In this document: piece after piece, positions 25,923 to 39,359 of the stretch
How the letters are laid out: each line of letters opens with the position of its first letter
How positions within the stretch are numbered: position 1 is the first letter of the stretch
From: Xestospongia muta
Taxonomy: Eukaryota; Porifera; Demospongiae; Haplosclerida; Petrosiidae
Assembly (NCBI GenBank): GCA_963693285.1
Contig: OY848918.1
Span: forward strand, 4,841,876 to 4,905,875
DNA: 64,000 nucleotides
Direction: 5' to 3'
Program-made: the position numbers and the translations under genes
The notes under the pieces: model-generated
Database searches by the model: none
What the model was told of the DNA's origin: nothing
What the model saw: the letters and a program-made list of their open reading frames with translations, nothing else

Positions 25923-28461
25923 ATGATGTTATAAGAAACCTAGTATAATAAAGATACCATTTATGATAATTATATTAACTATTAATAATGTAATGAATGA
26001 TGTTCTTATCATTGTTTTATCTGGTTTCATATAAAGAGCCATTGTAAGGTCAAATTCTTCCAATGTTTCATTGGCATAGATAATATCCATCAATAGATGA
26101 AAAAAGTAATGAATAAACTGAACTATAAATGATGAATAGATATATAAACGGACAGATAGATGAACAAGTACTTACCAAGCAAGGCAATCAAGTGCAATGT
26201 AATATGACCAAATCACTCAATAAATTAGTTGACAAAAGAAATTTCTACAAAGAGATGTAGGAACTTTGCTATGTTGTGTTAATAATGTATGACTCTTTAG
26301 TGTATATGTCAAAACCATCAGTGAGTTCAGTTTATGGGCAATGTTGTATTTATACTGATTGGAATTGGATACTGTCTTAGTAGAAGAATTAAGCTGTTTA
26401 TTTTTCCATTTCATACACTCTATATAAATTCTTGTGTATAATCTTTAATAAGCAAATGTTAGTTCAGTTATTATAGCTACTTTATAATACGTTAGCATGT
26501 AATGTTAAATTATCTGCTAACTGTAGTATTGCAGAGACTGTAATACTATATTATGAATTCATTTCCTGAAAGTAATGATGATTTTGTGTATTATCAACAA
26601 TAACATTCTTTATAGTGAAATCTTACATCAATACTTTACTGAGGATAATAGACATCACAATACAAGTTTATACACATGAATAAATATTATCCTTTTACAT
26701 GTAATATACAGACTAAAATACTCACTCATGCAGATTTTAAAAATCTATTATTTAAATTTATGTCATTAATCATCGTATGTACAAATGATCAGTTCAGTAA
26801 GGACTGTGACTGTTATTGTATTTAGCAGTAACAATACAAGTAAATTAGTCTTGTTTTAGTTAATAATAATTAAAACTAAAACCCTTGTAGTTTAGTCTAG
26901 TTATATTTTAGTAACTAACTATAACTGACTAAAACTATTGTGACAGATGATATAACAAACTATAATTAACTAAAATTATTGTGAAAACTAATTATAACTA
27001 AGTGTAACAAAATATAACTAAGTCTGCTAGCTAATTGATACATATAAAGTATGAACCATAATATAAACATATTATAAATAAATAATTAATCTTTTAATAG
27101 ATAATTTATAGAACTGCAATTACAATTTAAAGAAATTATTGTATTTTTACAATATCTGTACATTCAGCAGCCATATTAAATCACTTGACTAGTACTACAA
27201 AGTAAATAGATTATTTAACAATATATTTATAATCTATAAACCAAGTTATACTGAATAAAGAATAATAAATTGTGCTAAACAAAGGTAACACAAAAATAAA
27301 TGTATTACTAAAGTAAAGCCTTGAATAATAACTAGTTTTGTATGTCTGTTTAAATATTTCAATTTACCATACTGCCACTCACTTTATTTACATTAATTAA
27401 GACCACATGTAATAACTGAAAATACATAATGCTGAAAATAAATAACTAACTTAAAGTAATAATAAAGAGGTCAAAACTAACTAATTAATACTAACTAAAA
27501 GTAAAAACAAAGACTAAACAACACTAAATTAAATACAATATATAGTACTAATACAGTACATACTAAACTCCCTGTATATGCTATTAATATTCTTATTACT
27601 AATATATTATTGACAATGTTAATATAATATAGAAATGATTATGCATATAATAATATTTATAAATACTGTTACAACATTGAAACTGGTATACTGTTTTATA
27701 GAACAATATTGCTCATTAGATCACCACTCCCAAAATAACATTATACAAAGATTTATACATACAATATGTATGTAAAGATTATGACTATTACTGTCAAAAG
27801 TTTTCTATAATAGTTTACTACCAGTATTATTATTGTATTTTAGTTTACTATCAGTAACATTAATGACAAATGTCTTATGTGGTACATCATTAATTACATC
27901 ATGACTTGAAAGATTTGCCTGGTTTACCTTTAATTTTATGTCAATATACTCAATTTGTAATTACAGTTCAAATATTTCCAATAAACATTGTTAAATGTAC
28001 ACAAATTAATTGCATGAAAGTAATGTATATAGCTCTTGTATTCATAGTTGGTATATGAGGCAATCATTGAGTCATATACCATGTATTATCCTTATAATCA
28101 TTGTTATATGTGGATAGATGTATTAATTATTATATCATATCTACCTTTGTAGTTTGCGTAGTAGATTTGTCAAAAAACAATAATAGTTAAGCTATAGATA
28201 CTAACATCATAAGTTGTTAAACTTTAGTACATTAACAATGAAACTTTTTGGTTTGGTTTGATGTGATTAAAATAATGTATTTGTCATTATATTTAAGAAA
28301 TACTCCTATAATATCTAACATTTACTAACGCATTTGAAAAATTCAAAAGACATTTGAGCCAGATAAATTTACAAGCCCTATCATGAATACAAGTCGAAGG
28401 TAAATTATATCTTATCTCATATCTAGACAATTATATTGTTTTTTAGATTATTAACAATAAT
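25923..28461. repeat. AT-rich intergenic region
   Basis: No gene supported. About 27310-28270 realigns with 33590-34330 and 62350-62985, a three-copy dispersed block containing runs such as AATACAATATATAGTACTAA. Confidence 0.5.
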
Positions 28462-28747
28462 ATTTATATTCATATTTAGTAAATGGATCATCTAATGAGG
28501 AATATGCCAAACTTAATCATAATATATATATGTCATAATGAACACCCAAGCTTATGACTGTACTCAACATCCTCATTCTCATATTTCAGCACCTATGTAT
28601 TCCACGCTATCTACTAATGGTGACATGACAAGTTATATATCATCATCACCTGACAGTCAGTACTCTACTTACATTATTAATTTTCCTCCTTCCTCTAAGT
28701 CACCAACTGTGAATGAAGTTGAATTAGCTAACCAACTAATTGAATAG
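28462..28747 (+). pseudogene. Tail exon relic fused to the end of a death-domain exon
   Basis: It starts within exon 10 homology (SYLVNGSSNEE), continues through HPHSHIS, MYSTL and DSQYST, then passes through a FPPSSKS linker directly into the last codons of the death-domain exon (VNEVELANQLIE, stop 28745-28747). The intron and most of the death domain are gone. From 28538 it stays open for 69 codons. It has no upstream TM exon and the early part carries a frame break near 28530, so I treat it as a relic. Confidence 0.75.
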
Positions 28748-31700
28748 TAACTGTACTAACTTCACCATTGTGTGTTATTGTTTGTATTTTACATTTTTTA
28801 CTTATACTATTTATGCACAAGTTTCATTAATTTTTTAGCATTTAAAAACATATATTTTGAGACTAAAGTACACTATTTGTGTTTATATTACTTCATGTAC
28901 GTGGACTACATGTCAATTAAAGTGTGTACAGGTAATATCCTCTATGTGACAAATTAACATTTTGTCATTCTTTTTGTCTGTTCCTTCCTGTCTTTCCTGT
29001 TCACAATAGCAGGTGTATATTTACTTATATTTTCTTTATTAAACATGTAATTTAAACAAAATTGCATTTTATAATTATTTATTCAAATTATAGTATAAAT
29101 TGACAAAATTAGTTATAAGTCATATTGAATTATATAGAGGAATACACGTATTGCAGATACTATGTTCATTACACACAAATTATACAAAATGGTAGAGAAA
29201 CATCCATTAGTTTGTACACGTTATGTCTCTTTTCAAGAAGTAATTGGTATCATCTCTTGAAGTGTATTTACCTATATGAGATAGTATTAGTTGGTCATAT
29301 GTTTATAATCTCAATTATGTTCTATTAATTATCTAATAATGATGATGTCTGCATATAATGACAACCTTTATTTAGAAGTATAGCTAATACACTGAGGTAA
29401 AGGTATCGATTAAATTTATTGAACCTGAAATTAAGTGATTTCATTGGTCAATTAGCTACAAATATGCTAGAGGAAAGTTATTATATGAAGCTGTCATAAT
29501 TAGAGTAAATGTAGGGTAATGTAACATAATAAGCACAATGTTATACACAGGAGAGGTAGAGAGGGGATATACATACATTTGCTCATGTACCTACCACCAC
29601 CAGACATTTTCTATTTACTTATCATGTTTAAATAACAAACTTGAAAATGTACCAAAAAATGTACTAGTACAAGAAACATTGAATGAGTAAACTTGAAAAC
29701 ACAACATGGAAGTAAGTCTCCTAGGAAATAATATGGTGCTGCAGTAACAAAATAAATTATTGTTACTATTGAACAAGTTCCTAAGAACAATTGGCCAAAC
29801 AAAATTGTAAAAATAAGGAATGCCATACTTCAATGTAAAATTGTATGTAGACTCTAAGGCTAGGATCTAGTGTATAATATTAAATTCAATGTACATGTAT
29901 ATCCAGTATATGTACATGTACAGATGTTAGGTCAAAAGAAAACATAGAAGGTTACTAATAGTACTCTAACTAACCTTATAATCAGAATCTCCAATGTGCT
30001 GGCACACTTGTCATGTTGAAAGCACGTGCATAGACCAGTAGTTTACAACTTAATTGTAAACAGATATCAACTAACCTATAAAATGAGTATTGATATAGTA
30101 AAGTAATGTGGTTTGACAAACCACATTAGTTAAAAGAATATTAAAAGAAAATGGACTATCTTATCTAATTTATGTATGTCTATATCAGAACGTTTAACGA
30201 AAACAGTGTAATTGTATTGCTAATTCTATTATATATGATCAGTAAACTGGTAGTACTGTATAGTACATATATTATCCTGGAAGCTAATTCTGATATTGAA
30301 TTATAGTTCATTTATAACTAAATTTTGATTGACAATGTAAAAATATAACTTATTTTGTTACCATAGAACAACACTAATTAGGTTTTTAAGAATGTAGGCC
30401 ATATAATGGTATATTTCCCATTGTGTGTCAAGCAGGTAGACTTATTAGCTTAAATGACTCATAGGTAATTTGAGGAGAGTCTATAATAATATTTGTTCTG
30501 GTATGCTAACAATAATTCTATTTTAACAAACCAATGGTCCACTCTTTCATATACAGTTTCATTAACACATGATCAATATTATTATAATATTTAATTCCCA
30601 AACATGTACATATATGTATGAAAGGATGATTGTTATATTCTTACCAGTATCAATGTTTGTAATTCAAACTCAGTCTCTAGGGTATTCACAATAGAAGAGG
30701 TGTATCTATATAGCATAAACAAGGTTATAGTATATGAGAATTGACATAAGTACAATAACTATATATTCAATAAGCATACTTTTATTAGAATAGCACACTA
30801 CAATCTGTGGAGTCATCAGGTAATAATTTAAGTCATTCTCTCTATGTAGTTATCTGCACAAACATAAAGTATATACTACAGTGCTCAAACCTTGTACTTC
30901 TGTTGAGTATTAAATTCCATTGGTCTCTTTAACCACACCCTTCTTTTAATATCACTGGAGTGATAGTTACATTCTATTTAGAGGAGGATTGTCTTTCCCT
31001 CTTATGACAGTGACACTAGACCCAATGTTTGTACATACTCGTATTATAATATAATATATGTATGTACATATATAGCACTGCATATTGTACACAAGATAAT
31101 AGTAATATCTTTAATATGGTGATGTATTATTGCTAACAAATATGTACATAATCTTTAGAACTGTCAGCAATAGAGCCGTCATTCAATATTGATTCTTAAC
31201 ATCTAGCTAATATAGTGATCATAACTCAATTTTAAGTTTATTTCTTTTAGTTTAGTTTAAATAAAATGGTAGATATTTGAGCAACAAGTGATATTAAGGA
31301 AAACAATAGATGATATTGTACAACATTTTACAAAAAAGTTCCTTTGTTTTTTTCAGGATATAAGCCATATTTAAACAGTGAAAATACTCCAGTTTTCAAC
31401 TGATAGCAATACATGTATTTACATGTCATTACAGCTAGTGGTAGCTACAAACTAAATGTTCCTTATAAGGAAATCTCTTGTTAATACAATTATTACCAAG
31501 TGCAAACATTTAACAATTGTGTGCAAACAAATTCATAAGTTTACGAAATGTATTGACTACATCTTAAATATAACAATAATACTGATATTAGTTGTCTAAA
31601 TGCTAATTAAGCTATGTTGTTTAAATTACAGTGTACACTCAGTGATGATGTGTACTTGTTATTGCGTCACATAGAGTTATCAACTTTGTGACGTAACATA

Positions 31701-32570
31701 AACAGAAGTTTAATTGTATATTGGAAATTATTGATTTACAATATGGATATATTGGGACCTGAATCATTAAAAGTGATAATGCCATTAATAACCTGGGTAT
31801 ATTGTAACTTATTTATAATTACTGATATAATAATACATTAGCATTTAATGTAAGTAGTGTATTAACTGATTCAGTACTTGTTATTCTAGTTAGTGTCATG
31901 CATTCTGTACTAGCTAACACAGATATCGCATACAATATGTGACATGGTTAATAAATACAGTATGTATGAAGTGAACAAAGAACTATACATGTTATATCCA
32001 TATCACATGATATTTCAATAATATATGTTACTCCAGCATATAGCTAATTACAAGGAGGGGATAAATGATTTGGAATATTTCTAGTTTAGGCAGGATTAAT
32101 ACCCTAACGTTGACTCTGCCTGAACACTTAAACCATTACTGGTACATACTCAAGACACATATGTACTACATAGAGTATAATAATACATTAATTAATATAA
32201 CAATTTACTGATATTATCATTAAATAGCTTGTAACTTTGATTGTGACAAGGTTAGGCACATTTCAGCTGGTAACCTCATATATCATCACAATATGTCTCA
32301 AATACATAACAGCAATGATTCTCTTCAATGTTGTCTAGTTTAGGAGCTCAATGAAGTTAACAATAGGACATTAACTATGCCTAAACCATAATTATTCAAA
32401 GGAGAATAGATAGTCTTTCACTCCTATAACAATGATACTAGACCCAGTGTTTGTACATTGAATTGACCTCTGTACAGGGACTTCCTCCTCACTAACTAGA
32501 AGGTATAGAGTGAAGTACTAGAAGAGAATGTAAGTATGCTAAGGTAGCCATTTGAGTATCTACTGGGTAG
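28748..32570. repeat. Duplicated intergenic block (copy 2 of the 5.8-9.5 kb block)
   Basis: 29049-29930 matches 5795-6680 and 30795-32560 matches 7690-9480. The intervening 29930-30660 is a separate repeat. Minus-strand open frames at 29611-29833 are also partly open in the other copy but encode no recognisable protein. Confidence 0.75.
29930..30660. repeat. Dispersed repeat, inverted relative to its relative at about 55440-56340
   Basis: The segment around 30033-30190 matches the reverse complement of about 55610-55760. It contains a perfect 12-1-12 palindrome, TAATGTGGTTTG over its complement (30104-30128). No coding capacity seen. Confidence 0.5.
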
Positions 32571-34789
32571 GTAGGTTGTTGGCTGTGAATACATAATATT
32601 AGTACATTACTTTTGTCAGTGTTTAATACACTATATCCATATACATATTTTCATCTAAAAAGACTTCTAAAGCTCAACCTAATGAAGAGATTCTTAATTT
32701 AAGAAATGGTCACCTCAGCCTTCCAAGTATATACTCATCCCTTAAGAGTAATTCCAATTTGTTCAAACAGACAACAAAACACCAAAGAACAATATTAGCG
32801 ATTAAATTGGCCAATGTAACTTTATAGAATTGATCATCAACAATCATCTCATAGATATAATTGGATACTAATGAAAATCCATTAGTATCTACCTCATGGA
32901 AAGTTGGAGTTGAAAGATGGTGTAGATATTCTGAGAGTTGACATTCTGGGAAGTAACCGTTACAAACATAATTGACTCATTAAATCTGTTTGTTCTGTTA
33001 ATATTTAGAACTCATTAACTATTGTCCATTATTGAGATTATTTAGCATAATACAATATGATATTACATAAAAAATAATGCCACTATTTTATTACTTACTA
33101 GTATATGTGTTAACATACTACCAAGTGTTGTTCTAATTATGAAATGGTCAATGGTGCACATCTGAAGGTTATTGTGGTGTTTGGTGTGTCAGACCACCCT
33201 TAAATCAGCTGGATAAGATAGTGGACATAATGACATTATATTTAGTCCAAATATATCCAGCATTATAAAAATAATAACATGTTTTTTATGACATATATGT
33301 AGTCATTATTTTCCACCCAAGGAGTTCAATGTCTGTCAACTGCTTAGTGTAACACATAACAGTATGAACAGGATAATCTAAAGGCTCTATAATAAGACTA
33401 TGTTAGTGTGTTAAAAGACAGTGTGTACATATCATCAGGTAAACAGTGTGTGTACATATCATCAAGTAGAATGTTTTCAAATTCTTTTTGTGCTGTCAAA
33501 AGTAAGATTAATTGTAATCCAAAATGATAAAAAATTTTGAATGTTTTTCTCAACTCCTCACCTAATGTGATGTGAGAAGGAAATACAATATATAATATGT
33601 TTACAAACTACACTCACAAAACGAGTTTTGTATGTCTATTTTGACATTTCATTTTACCATACAGCCAATCATTTTACATTAATTAAGATCATATGTAATA
33701 ACTGAAAATACATAATGCTTAAAACTTAACTAACTTAAAGAAATCATAAAGATGCTAAAACTAACTATACTAAAGTAAACACAAAAACTAAACAACATAA
33801 ATACAATATATAGTACTAATACAGTACATACTAAACTCCTTGTATATGTTATTAATATTATTATTACTAATATATCATCATATAAACAATGTTAATAATA
33901 ATATAGTAATGATTATGTAGAACTTATGACTATTACTATCAGACATTTCCCATAATAGCTAACTATTAGTATTATTGTTGTGTTCAATGTTGACTATCAT
34001 TAACATTAATGATAAATACCTTATATGGTACATCATTAATTACATTAAGTTTTGAAAGATATGCCTAAATATTTTATGTCAATATGAAGCAATTATTGAG
34101 TTACTAACAAATACATTATCCTTATAACCAATGATATGTGTTGATAGATGTATTATTTATCATATCATATCAGATCTATCTTGTAGTTTGGGTAATGTGT
34201 TAATCAAGAAACAATATTAGTTAAACTATAGATATTAACATCATAAGTTGTTAGTTGTTACTACATTAGCAATTAATATTTTGGGCTTGTTTTGATGTGA
34301 TTAAAATAATGTATTTGTCATTATATTTAATAAATACAGAAAAAAGTTTATAATTTATGTCAAGGTTTCTATTTCTCAATAGAAGTAAAAGAGTGTTATT
34401 ACTATAGATATATACAGTAATCATATTATGTTTGTCTATCTATACTATACTAGTCATAGAGACTCAATAGGTCTACTTAATCACAGTTTAGGTGTGGCAC
34501 CGTACATAATGAGTGAAGATTTATTATAATAATTAATTGGTCACACATAGAAAGAGACTACTTTTGTCAGCTTGTAGTTGGCTTTATTTTATAGGTAGCT
34601 TCACTAACAAACACACTCTCTTTTTACATCATGTATGTGAGATAATGTACATATGGAGCTGTTGCTGTTGTAAATAGAGTTTTAAATGTTATGTTGACAG
34701 TGATATATATTTAACTTTAGTTAGTATACTAAAATATTTCATCCCTTACTAAATTATCTATTACTATTAGTTTTGGTATACTAAACATT
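32571..34789. repeat. Intergenic dispersed repeats
   Basis: 32925-34330 aligns in direct orientation with 61316-62985, and 33100-33340 also with 63360-63700. Only the exon-like segment at 32663-32827 has coding character. Confidence 0.5.
32663..32827 (+). pseudogene. Exon-like segment encoding a conserved tail-like peptide
   Basis: An open stretch follows TTTTCATCTAAAAAG and encodes PNEEILNLRNGH, SIYSSLKSNSN and FKQTTKHQ before a TAG. A homologous segment on the minus strand at 60743-60579 encodes PNEDILNLRNGH, TYSYLKTNSN and FKQQTKHQ, there with a good TTTTCATCTTTAG acceptor and a GTATGT donor. Many differences between the two are amino-acid-conservative. No parent gene recognised. Confidence 0.35.
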
Positions 34790-36432
34790 TTGATATCAAA
34801 TGTCACAGCTACATATAGATGTGGGTCTATTTCAGAGATTAATTTACACTCTAATAGATATAACTGTCCTTATTTCAAACATCTTCATTAAGTGGTCTTT
34901 ATATCTAATACAATGTATACTGTATGTATACTTATTTGATGGTATGGCAGTACCTTTTAAATTAGATATTACCATTAAGTGTAATTTATTAGTAGTGTAG
35001 TTGATATAATAAAAAGGTTTTATTAATATACAAACAAACTATGAAGCTATCATGATTATTATTACTATAAGAATTGGTAGTTAAAAGTTGGTATTAATTG
35101 CAACCACTATTGTAAATGCAATTGTCTTAAAATAATATTCTCACCATCCATAAGTTGTTTAGCATTAGTACAGGAAAGTTGTACAAGTGAAGAAACATTA
35201 CAATTGCTATAATAACAATAGTGGATTAGGTTATTCCCTGTGATGTAGTATTTATTTTCTAAAAGGAACTGTTAACTAGATCAGTTTAAAATATAAATTC
35301 CCATTAAACAATGTTATATCAACCAGCTATGAAAGTGTTTTCTTTGGGACATAATATCACATTATTCACATAGAGTTACTTATGATACATGAAATATTAT
35401 TGAAGGAGTGAAGTTATATAATAATAGTAGCAATGGGCATGTAAATTTGCTTCAACACAACAATTTACTAAATGTATTTTTTTTATTTACATATTGTGTA
35501 TATACAAAGTTTGACTTCTTGTTAGTAAAGTATTACAATCTGTTATGATCAGAACTCCTCAGACCATTCCTCTGCATATTTCATATTATATGCATCAAGT
35601 GGCTAATGATATTTCAAATATATATGTGACCTGATTGGCAATAAGGGACCACTTCTGTCAAAGCATTTGTGATGTGATTTATGAAAGAAGACTACTGTTA
35701 AAACACTTTAAAAACTGTTTTGTATGCATACATGCAGTTACTATGAACAGTTGTGAATATACAGCAGCTGTATGGATATAAAACAGTTTTTGAGATGTTT
35801 TAACAGTTGTCCTTTTCATAAATCATGTCATAAATGTTTTCCCAAAAGTGGTCCCTTGTTGCAAATCAGGTCACATATAGCAGTACGAAATATAGCAGAA
35901 TCATATCGAGTAACCAACAGGGAAGATTCATGGGTAGTAATACAAATACTGAATACATGTAGTTTTAAAGGTATTTTGTCAGATCTCTTGCTTCATTATG
36001 CTATAAACTTTTTTTAATTATGATGAAATAAAGTAATATCATGTTATACATTGGACTAATTAAGTGATTTTATTCTTAATGATTTATTGCAAGCCTTAAT
36101 GGTTTTCAATAATTTTTAGAATAACAGTCCATGAGCTTGTTCAGTGACTCTACAGAAAAAGAATTTATGATAAAAGTGATTTTCCAGGAAAAATATTAAT
36201 TTATTATCCACAAGATTTAATTCTTTGAATTGATTACCATTATATGATATCATGTATGCAAACAGCAATCTGTAAACACTTAAAGCAATTTTTATACCCT
36301 GGTAATATCTAAGTTATTACATAATTGTATGAGACTACTTCTCACTTAGTCTAGTTATCAGATAGGATGCCCCTCCCATTTGTTCTTTCATTTTAATATC
36401 AATCAGATCTTAAGTATCATGTTAGAGAGGAA
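34790..36432. repeat. Gene-upstream duplicated module (copy 2 of 4), diverged, with insertion
   Basis: Aligns with 9480-10595 at both ends. The middle (about 35370-36310) is altered and holds the fold-back element at 35622-35879. No gene supported; the open frame 35772-36017 runs partly over the fold-back arm. Confidence 0.65.
35622..35879. mobile_element. 258 bp fold-back element
   Basis: The left arm begins ATATGTGACCTGATTGGCAA and the right arm ends in its near-complement. The arms pair for roughly 100 bp, including AAGGGACCACTT against AAGTGGTCCCTT, around a short centre near 35750. It interrupts the upstream module relative to 10120-10160. Confidence 0.7.
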
Positions 36433-36553
36433 GGCGGAAACGCCAGACTAGAGTGTTATTCGACGTAAGAAGGTGCAGAAGTCTATTTATGCGAGCTAAA
36501 TCTTTTCTGAAGTCATTTCATTGTCTATACATTGGATTCCTCCCTGATAAGAA
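36433..36553 (+). promoter_or_regulatory. Uninterrupted 5' leader of gene D
   Basis: From the GGCGGAAACGCC hairpin through GTGTTATTCGACGTAAGAAGG to the start codon at 36554, this is nearly identical to F (51161-51281). It represents the ancestral arrangement before the B/E insert. Which part is promoter and which is 5' UTR cannot be told from sequence. Confidence 0.45.
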
Positions 36554-38750
36554 ATGGCAGTCTTACTACCGTCTGTATGTTACATCATTATGTTGTTTGT
36601 CAACAATATCTTAGGTATGACAGTTACTACAATATTGATATAATAATTATATTTTGTCTATCAACATGAACCTACATCATTATCCACATCATGCTCTAAT
36701 TTGCTAAAAGCATTATATCATGAAAATTTCTAATGTTTATAGCTGTTCAGTTCATATTTACTCCATCTCCTAACATTGGAGTCTATCAACTAGCACATTA
36801 TCAATGTTCAGTAGATCATCCTAGTGTGAGTATTAGTTGGCTTGTTAATAAAACAGGTTCTACTAACAATGACACCATACAACTTGGTATTGTTACAAAT
36901 GGAGCAGGATCATCTAACTCCAGTCTTACCATACCTGGATACCCTCAATATAACAATACAGTAGTGAGATGTAATGCATTTGGATTTGGTGTAATTGATG
37001 GTAGTAATTACATCAATACAAGCACAGCTACTCTAAGAATACAAGGTAACACACTCTCTGATATATGTCATAATGTCTCCTGTCATTAGGTGAATTAACT
37101 TCTGTCAAAAACTTGATATGTCATGTACATAGTCAGTATATAAACTGTTCCTGGTCTCCTCCCTTCTCTCTGGTATCCATACCTGTTTATATCATCAATG
37201 TTACTTATGGAGGAGAACTAGTTACACAGAACACTACATCTTCTACAACATGGCAGTACTGTTACTCTCCGAGTCAATTTGGTATATACATATATGCAAT
37301 TAGTGTAGCTGGTAATAATTCAGCTGGACAAGGAGAGATAACTACTACATCACTACATGTACCAGAAGGTATTATCACTATGGTTACTAACGTATAATTT
37401 GTTACTTTGATTTTAGTTAATATAAGTAATTTAACAACTACCTTTATCAGATCAGTTAATAGTTGGATACTAAATGTAACAATATATGATTTGGTAAGTT
37501 ATATTATCATATCTCTAGATACCTCATGTTTCTTATATTAGGAACTTCAACAATGTCCACACACAATGGAGTCAGCTATATTAAATGTTGTTATATACAA
37601 TGAAGATAATTCTTCTATATTTCTAAATAATCCAATAATTCTAACTGATGAAGGAGTTATTGTTGTTACCATCTATATTGTAAATATAACTGAGAATAAA
37701 ATATGGAAGACGAGAATGACTTTATCATTACCAAGTGGAGCTGTTATTGATGTAACAGAATCAACTGTACTAAGTAAGTACATTATAAATGACTCACAAA
37801 TATTTTCTCATTCATTAGGTACATATGATATTACTGAAGCTACCCTATATAATGACCTAAGTAACATTGGTAGAACATGTTACAGCTGTCATTTTATAAG
37901 AGGAGCTATTGTTAAAGGTTGTCTTATTTCATTAACTTCCTCTACCTACAGTACTAACATATCATTGATGTGTTCCACAGTTTGTACTAGTACAGTAATT
38001 GGATGTACATATGATATACCTAGTGGTATATATAATATGTATGTATATGATATTGAAGAGGAGGATACATTATCAGGTGACTGGGCAATATCATCTACTA
38101 ATATCACTCTTATTGGATTGGAACCAACTTACTCATCTCTTGAAGTGACTAATTCTATTTCTGCATGTCCTGTTTCCATGGTTACTATTACTACAGGAAC
38201 ATGTGACTGTTTGACTAGTAAGTAATCATTAGTACATTTGTTATCATTATTATATCTCTATGTATGTTATATAGATTATACACAAGTCAATAAAATGTTT
38301 ATAACAGCTGCTAGTATATTAGGAGGTAATGTATATGACAATAATGTATACACTAGTAATCATCTCATTATAAGTTAGTAAATAGTTGACTCTCAACAAG
38401 AAAACTGTTGTCATATATTAATATGTATACTGTATAATGTATTACTGTAATATCTAGGTAGTCTAGTGGCTGTGTCAATTCTAATACTGGTATGTACTGT
38501 ACTAGTACATGTAGTGATATGTTGGATAAGAAGAACTAAGTCACTGAGACAAGGTAATACTAACAGTGGGAATAGTTTGTAAATGGTATTATCCATTGTA
38601 GGTACTGTACCATCTCCTGTTAATCCACTAACAGATACTGTCCCTCATCAAGTTATACCTCAATATGAGAATGTTGATATGATCACTAATACACTACCTA
38701 CTACTGAACTAGAGATGAACACATGTACTGCATATGGTGTGATAAAATAA
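36554..38750 (+). CDS. Receptor copy D: Ig / FN3 / diverged ectodomain / TM / short tyrosine tail
   Basis: Exons: 36554-36614, 36743-37045, 37090-37368, 37417-37493, 37542-37773, 37819-38217, 38275-38325, 38458-38553, 38602-38750, all in phase, 548 aa. Exons 1-3 (signal peptide, Ig with YQC/SWLV/VRC, FN3 with CSWSPP) are almost the same as in B, E and F. From exon 4 on the protein is strongly diverged but keeps the architecture: exon 6 still has CYSCHFIRG and KGC, plus extra cysteines. TM is VAVSILILVCTVLVHVVICW, then RRTK. The tail is short and ends QYENVDM, then TAYGVIK and stop. YENV fits an SH2 YxNx site and TAYGVI fits the ITSM pattern TxYxx[VI]; roles inferred. No break found. Confidence 0.88.
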
Positions 38751-38754
38751 TAAA
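38749..38754 (+). promoter_or_regulatory. Poly(A) signal of gene D
   Basis: AATAAA overlaps the stop codon (38748-38750), implying a very short 3' UTR. Confidence 0.5.
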
Positions 38755-38964
38755 GAAACAATTAGCCTTGTTTGTTTTAATCAGAGGGCTATTTTCATAT
38801 TGTTAATAACATTTATCAAAGCAATTTGATAGACTAAATGACCTTTTGACCTTATATATATAAAGTTATTGTTTCGTTGCAATATTTATCATTTACTAAT
38901 ACAACTTGAGACATTTGGTTATATCTTTGATCATTAGCATTCATTATATTGGATGGGTGTGGTG

Positions 38965-39200
38965 ACATTATTTTATCTTCACTATTGTACCAGAGACACA
39001 ATATGTCTACTAATTTAACTGGTTTTCTTATGAAGTATCAGTAGCTGTAACAAAAAATAAATTTAATTTACTCAGTGGTGGTAAAAAAGACTACAGGAAC
39101 CATTATAGCTACTACTTGTAACAATGGTACAGATGTATCATGTATAGCTTGTTTGAATAAAATGTCTAAAGAGACATCAGATATGATATATGTATATGTA
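38965..39200 (+). pseudogene. Relic of an Ig-like exon
   Basis: Pieces encoding FTIVPET, TNLTG and NNGTDVSCIACLNKMS match the better preserved fragment at 47020-47250. The copy is frame-broken, and an AAT microsatellite (39226-39280) separates it from CCGAATACTATTTAACAT, which follows directly at 47273. Confidence 0.65.
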
Positions 39201-39225
39201 TAAGATAAGAGACAATTATTAATAA

Positions 39226-39236
39226 ATAATATAATA

Positions 39237-39275
<39 letters not shown>

Positions 39276-39280
39276 GCAAT
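39226..39280. repeat. (AAT)n microsatellite
   Basis: About 17 near-perfect trinucleotide units; the minus-strand open frame 39068-39301 is mainly this repeat. Confidence 0.85.
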
Positions 39281-39359
39281 AATAGAATAAAAGATTGACA
39301 TTACCGAATACTATTTAACATTTTTGTTATCATTATTTTTGTATTATATTTTTAAATTT

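Noticed and set aside
26217..26414. 65-codon minus-strand frame
   Set aside because: No conservation, splice sites or recognisable domain; chance open frame in AT-rich DNA.
29611..29833. Two hydrophobic minus-strand frames in the duplicated intergenic block
   Set aside because: Only partly open in the copy near 6380-6600, no splice context and no family resemblance.
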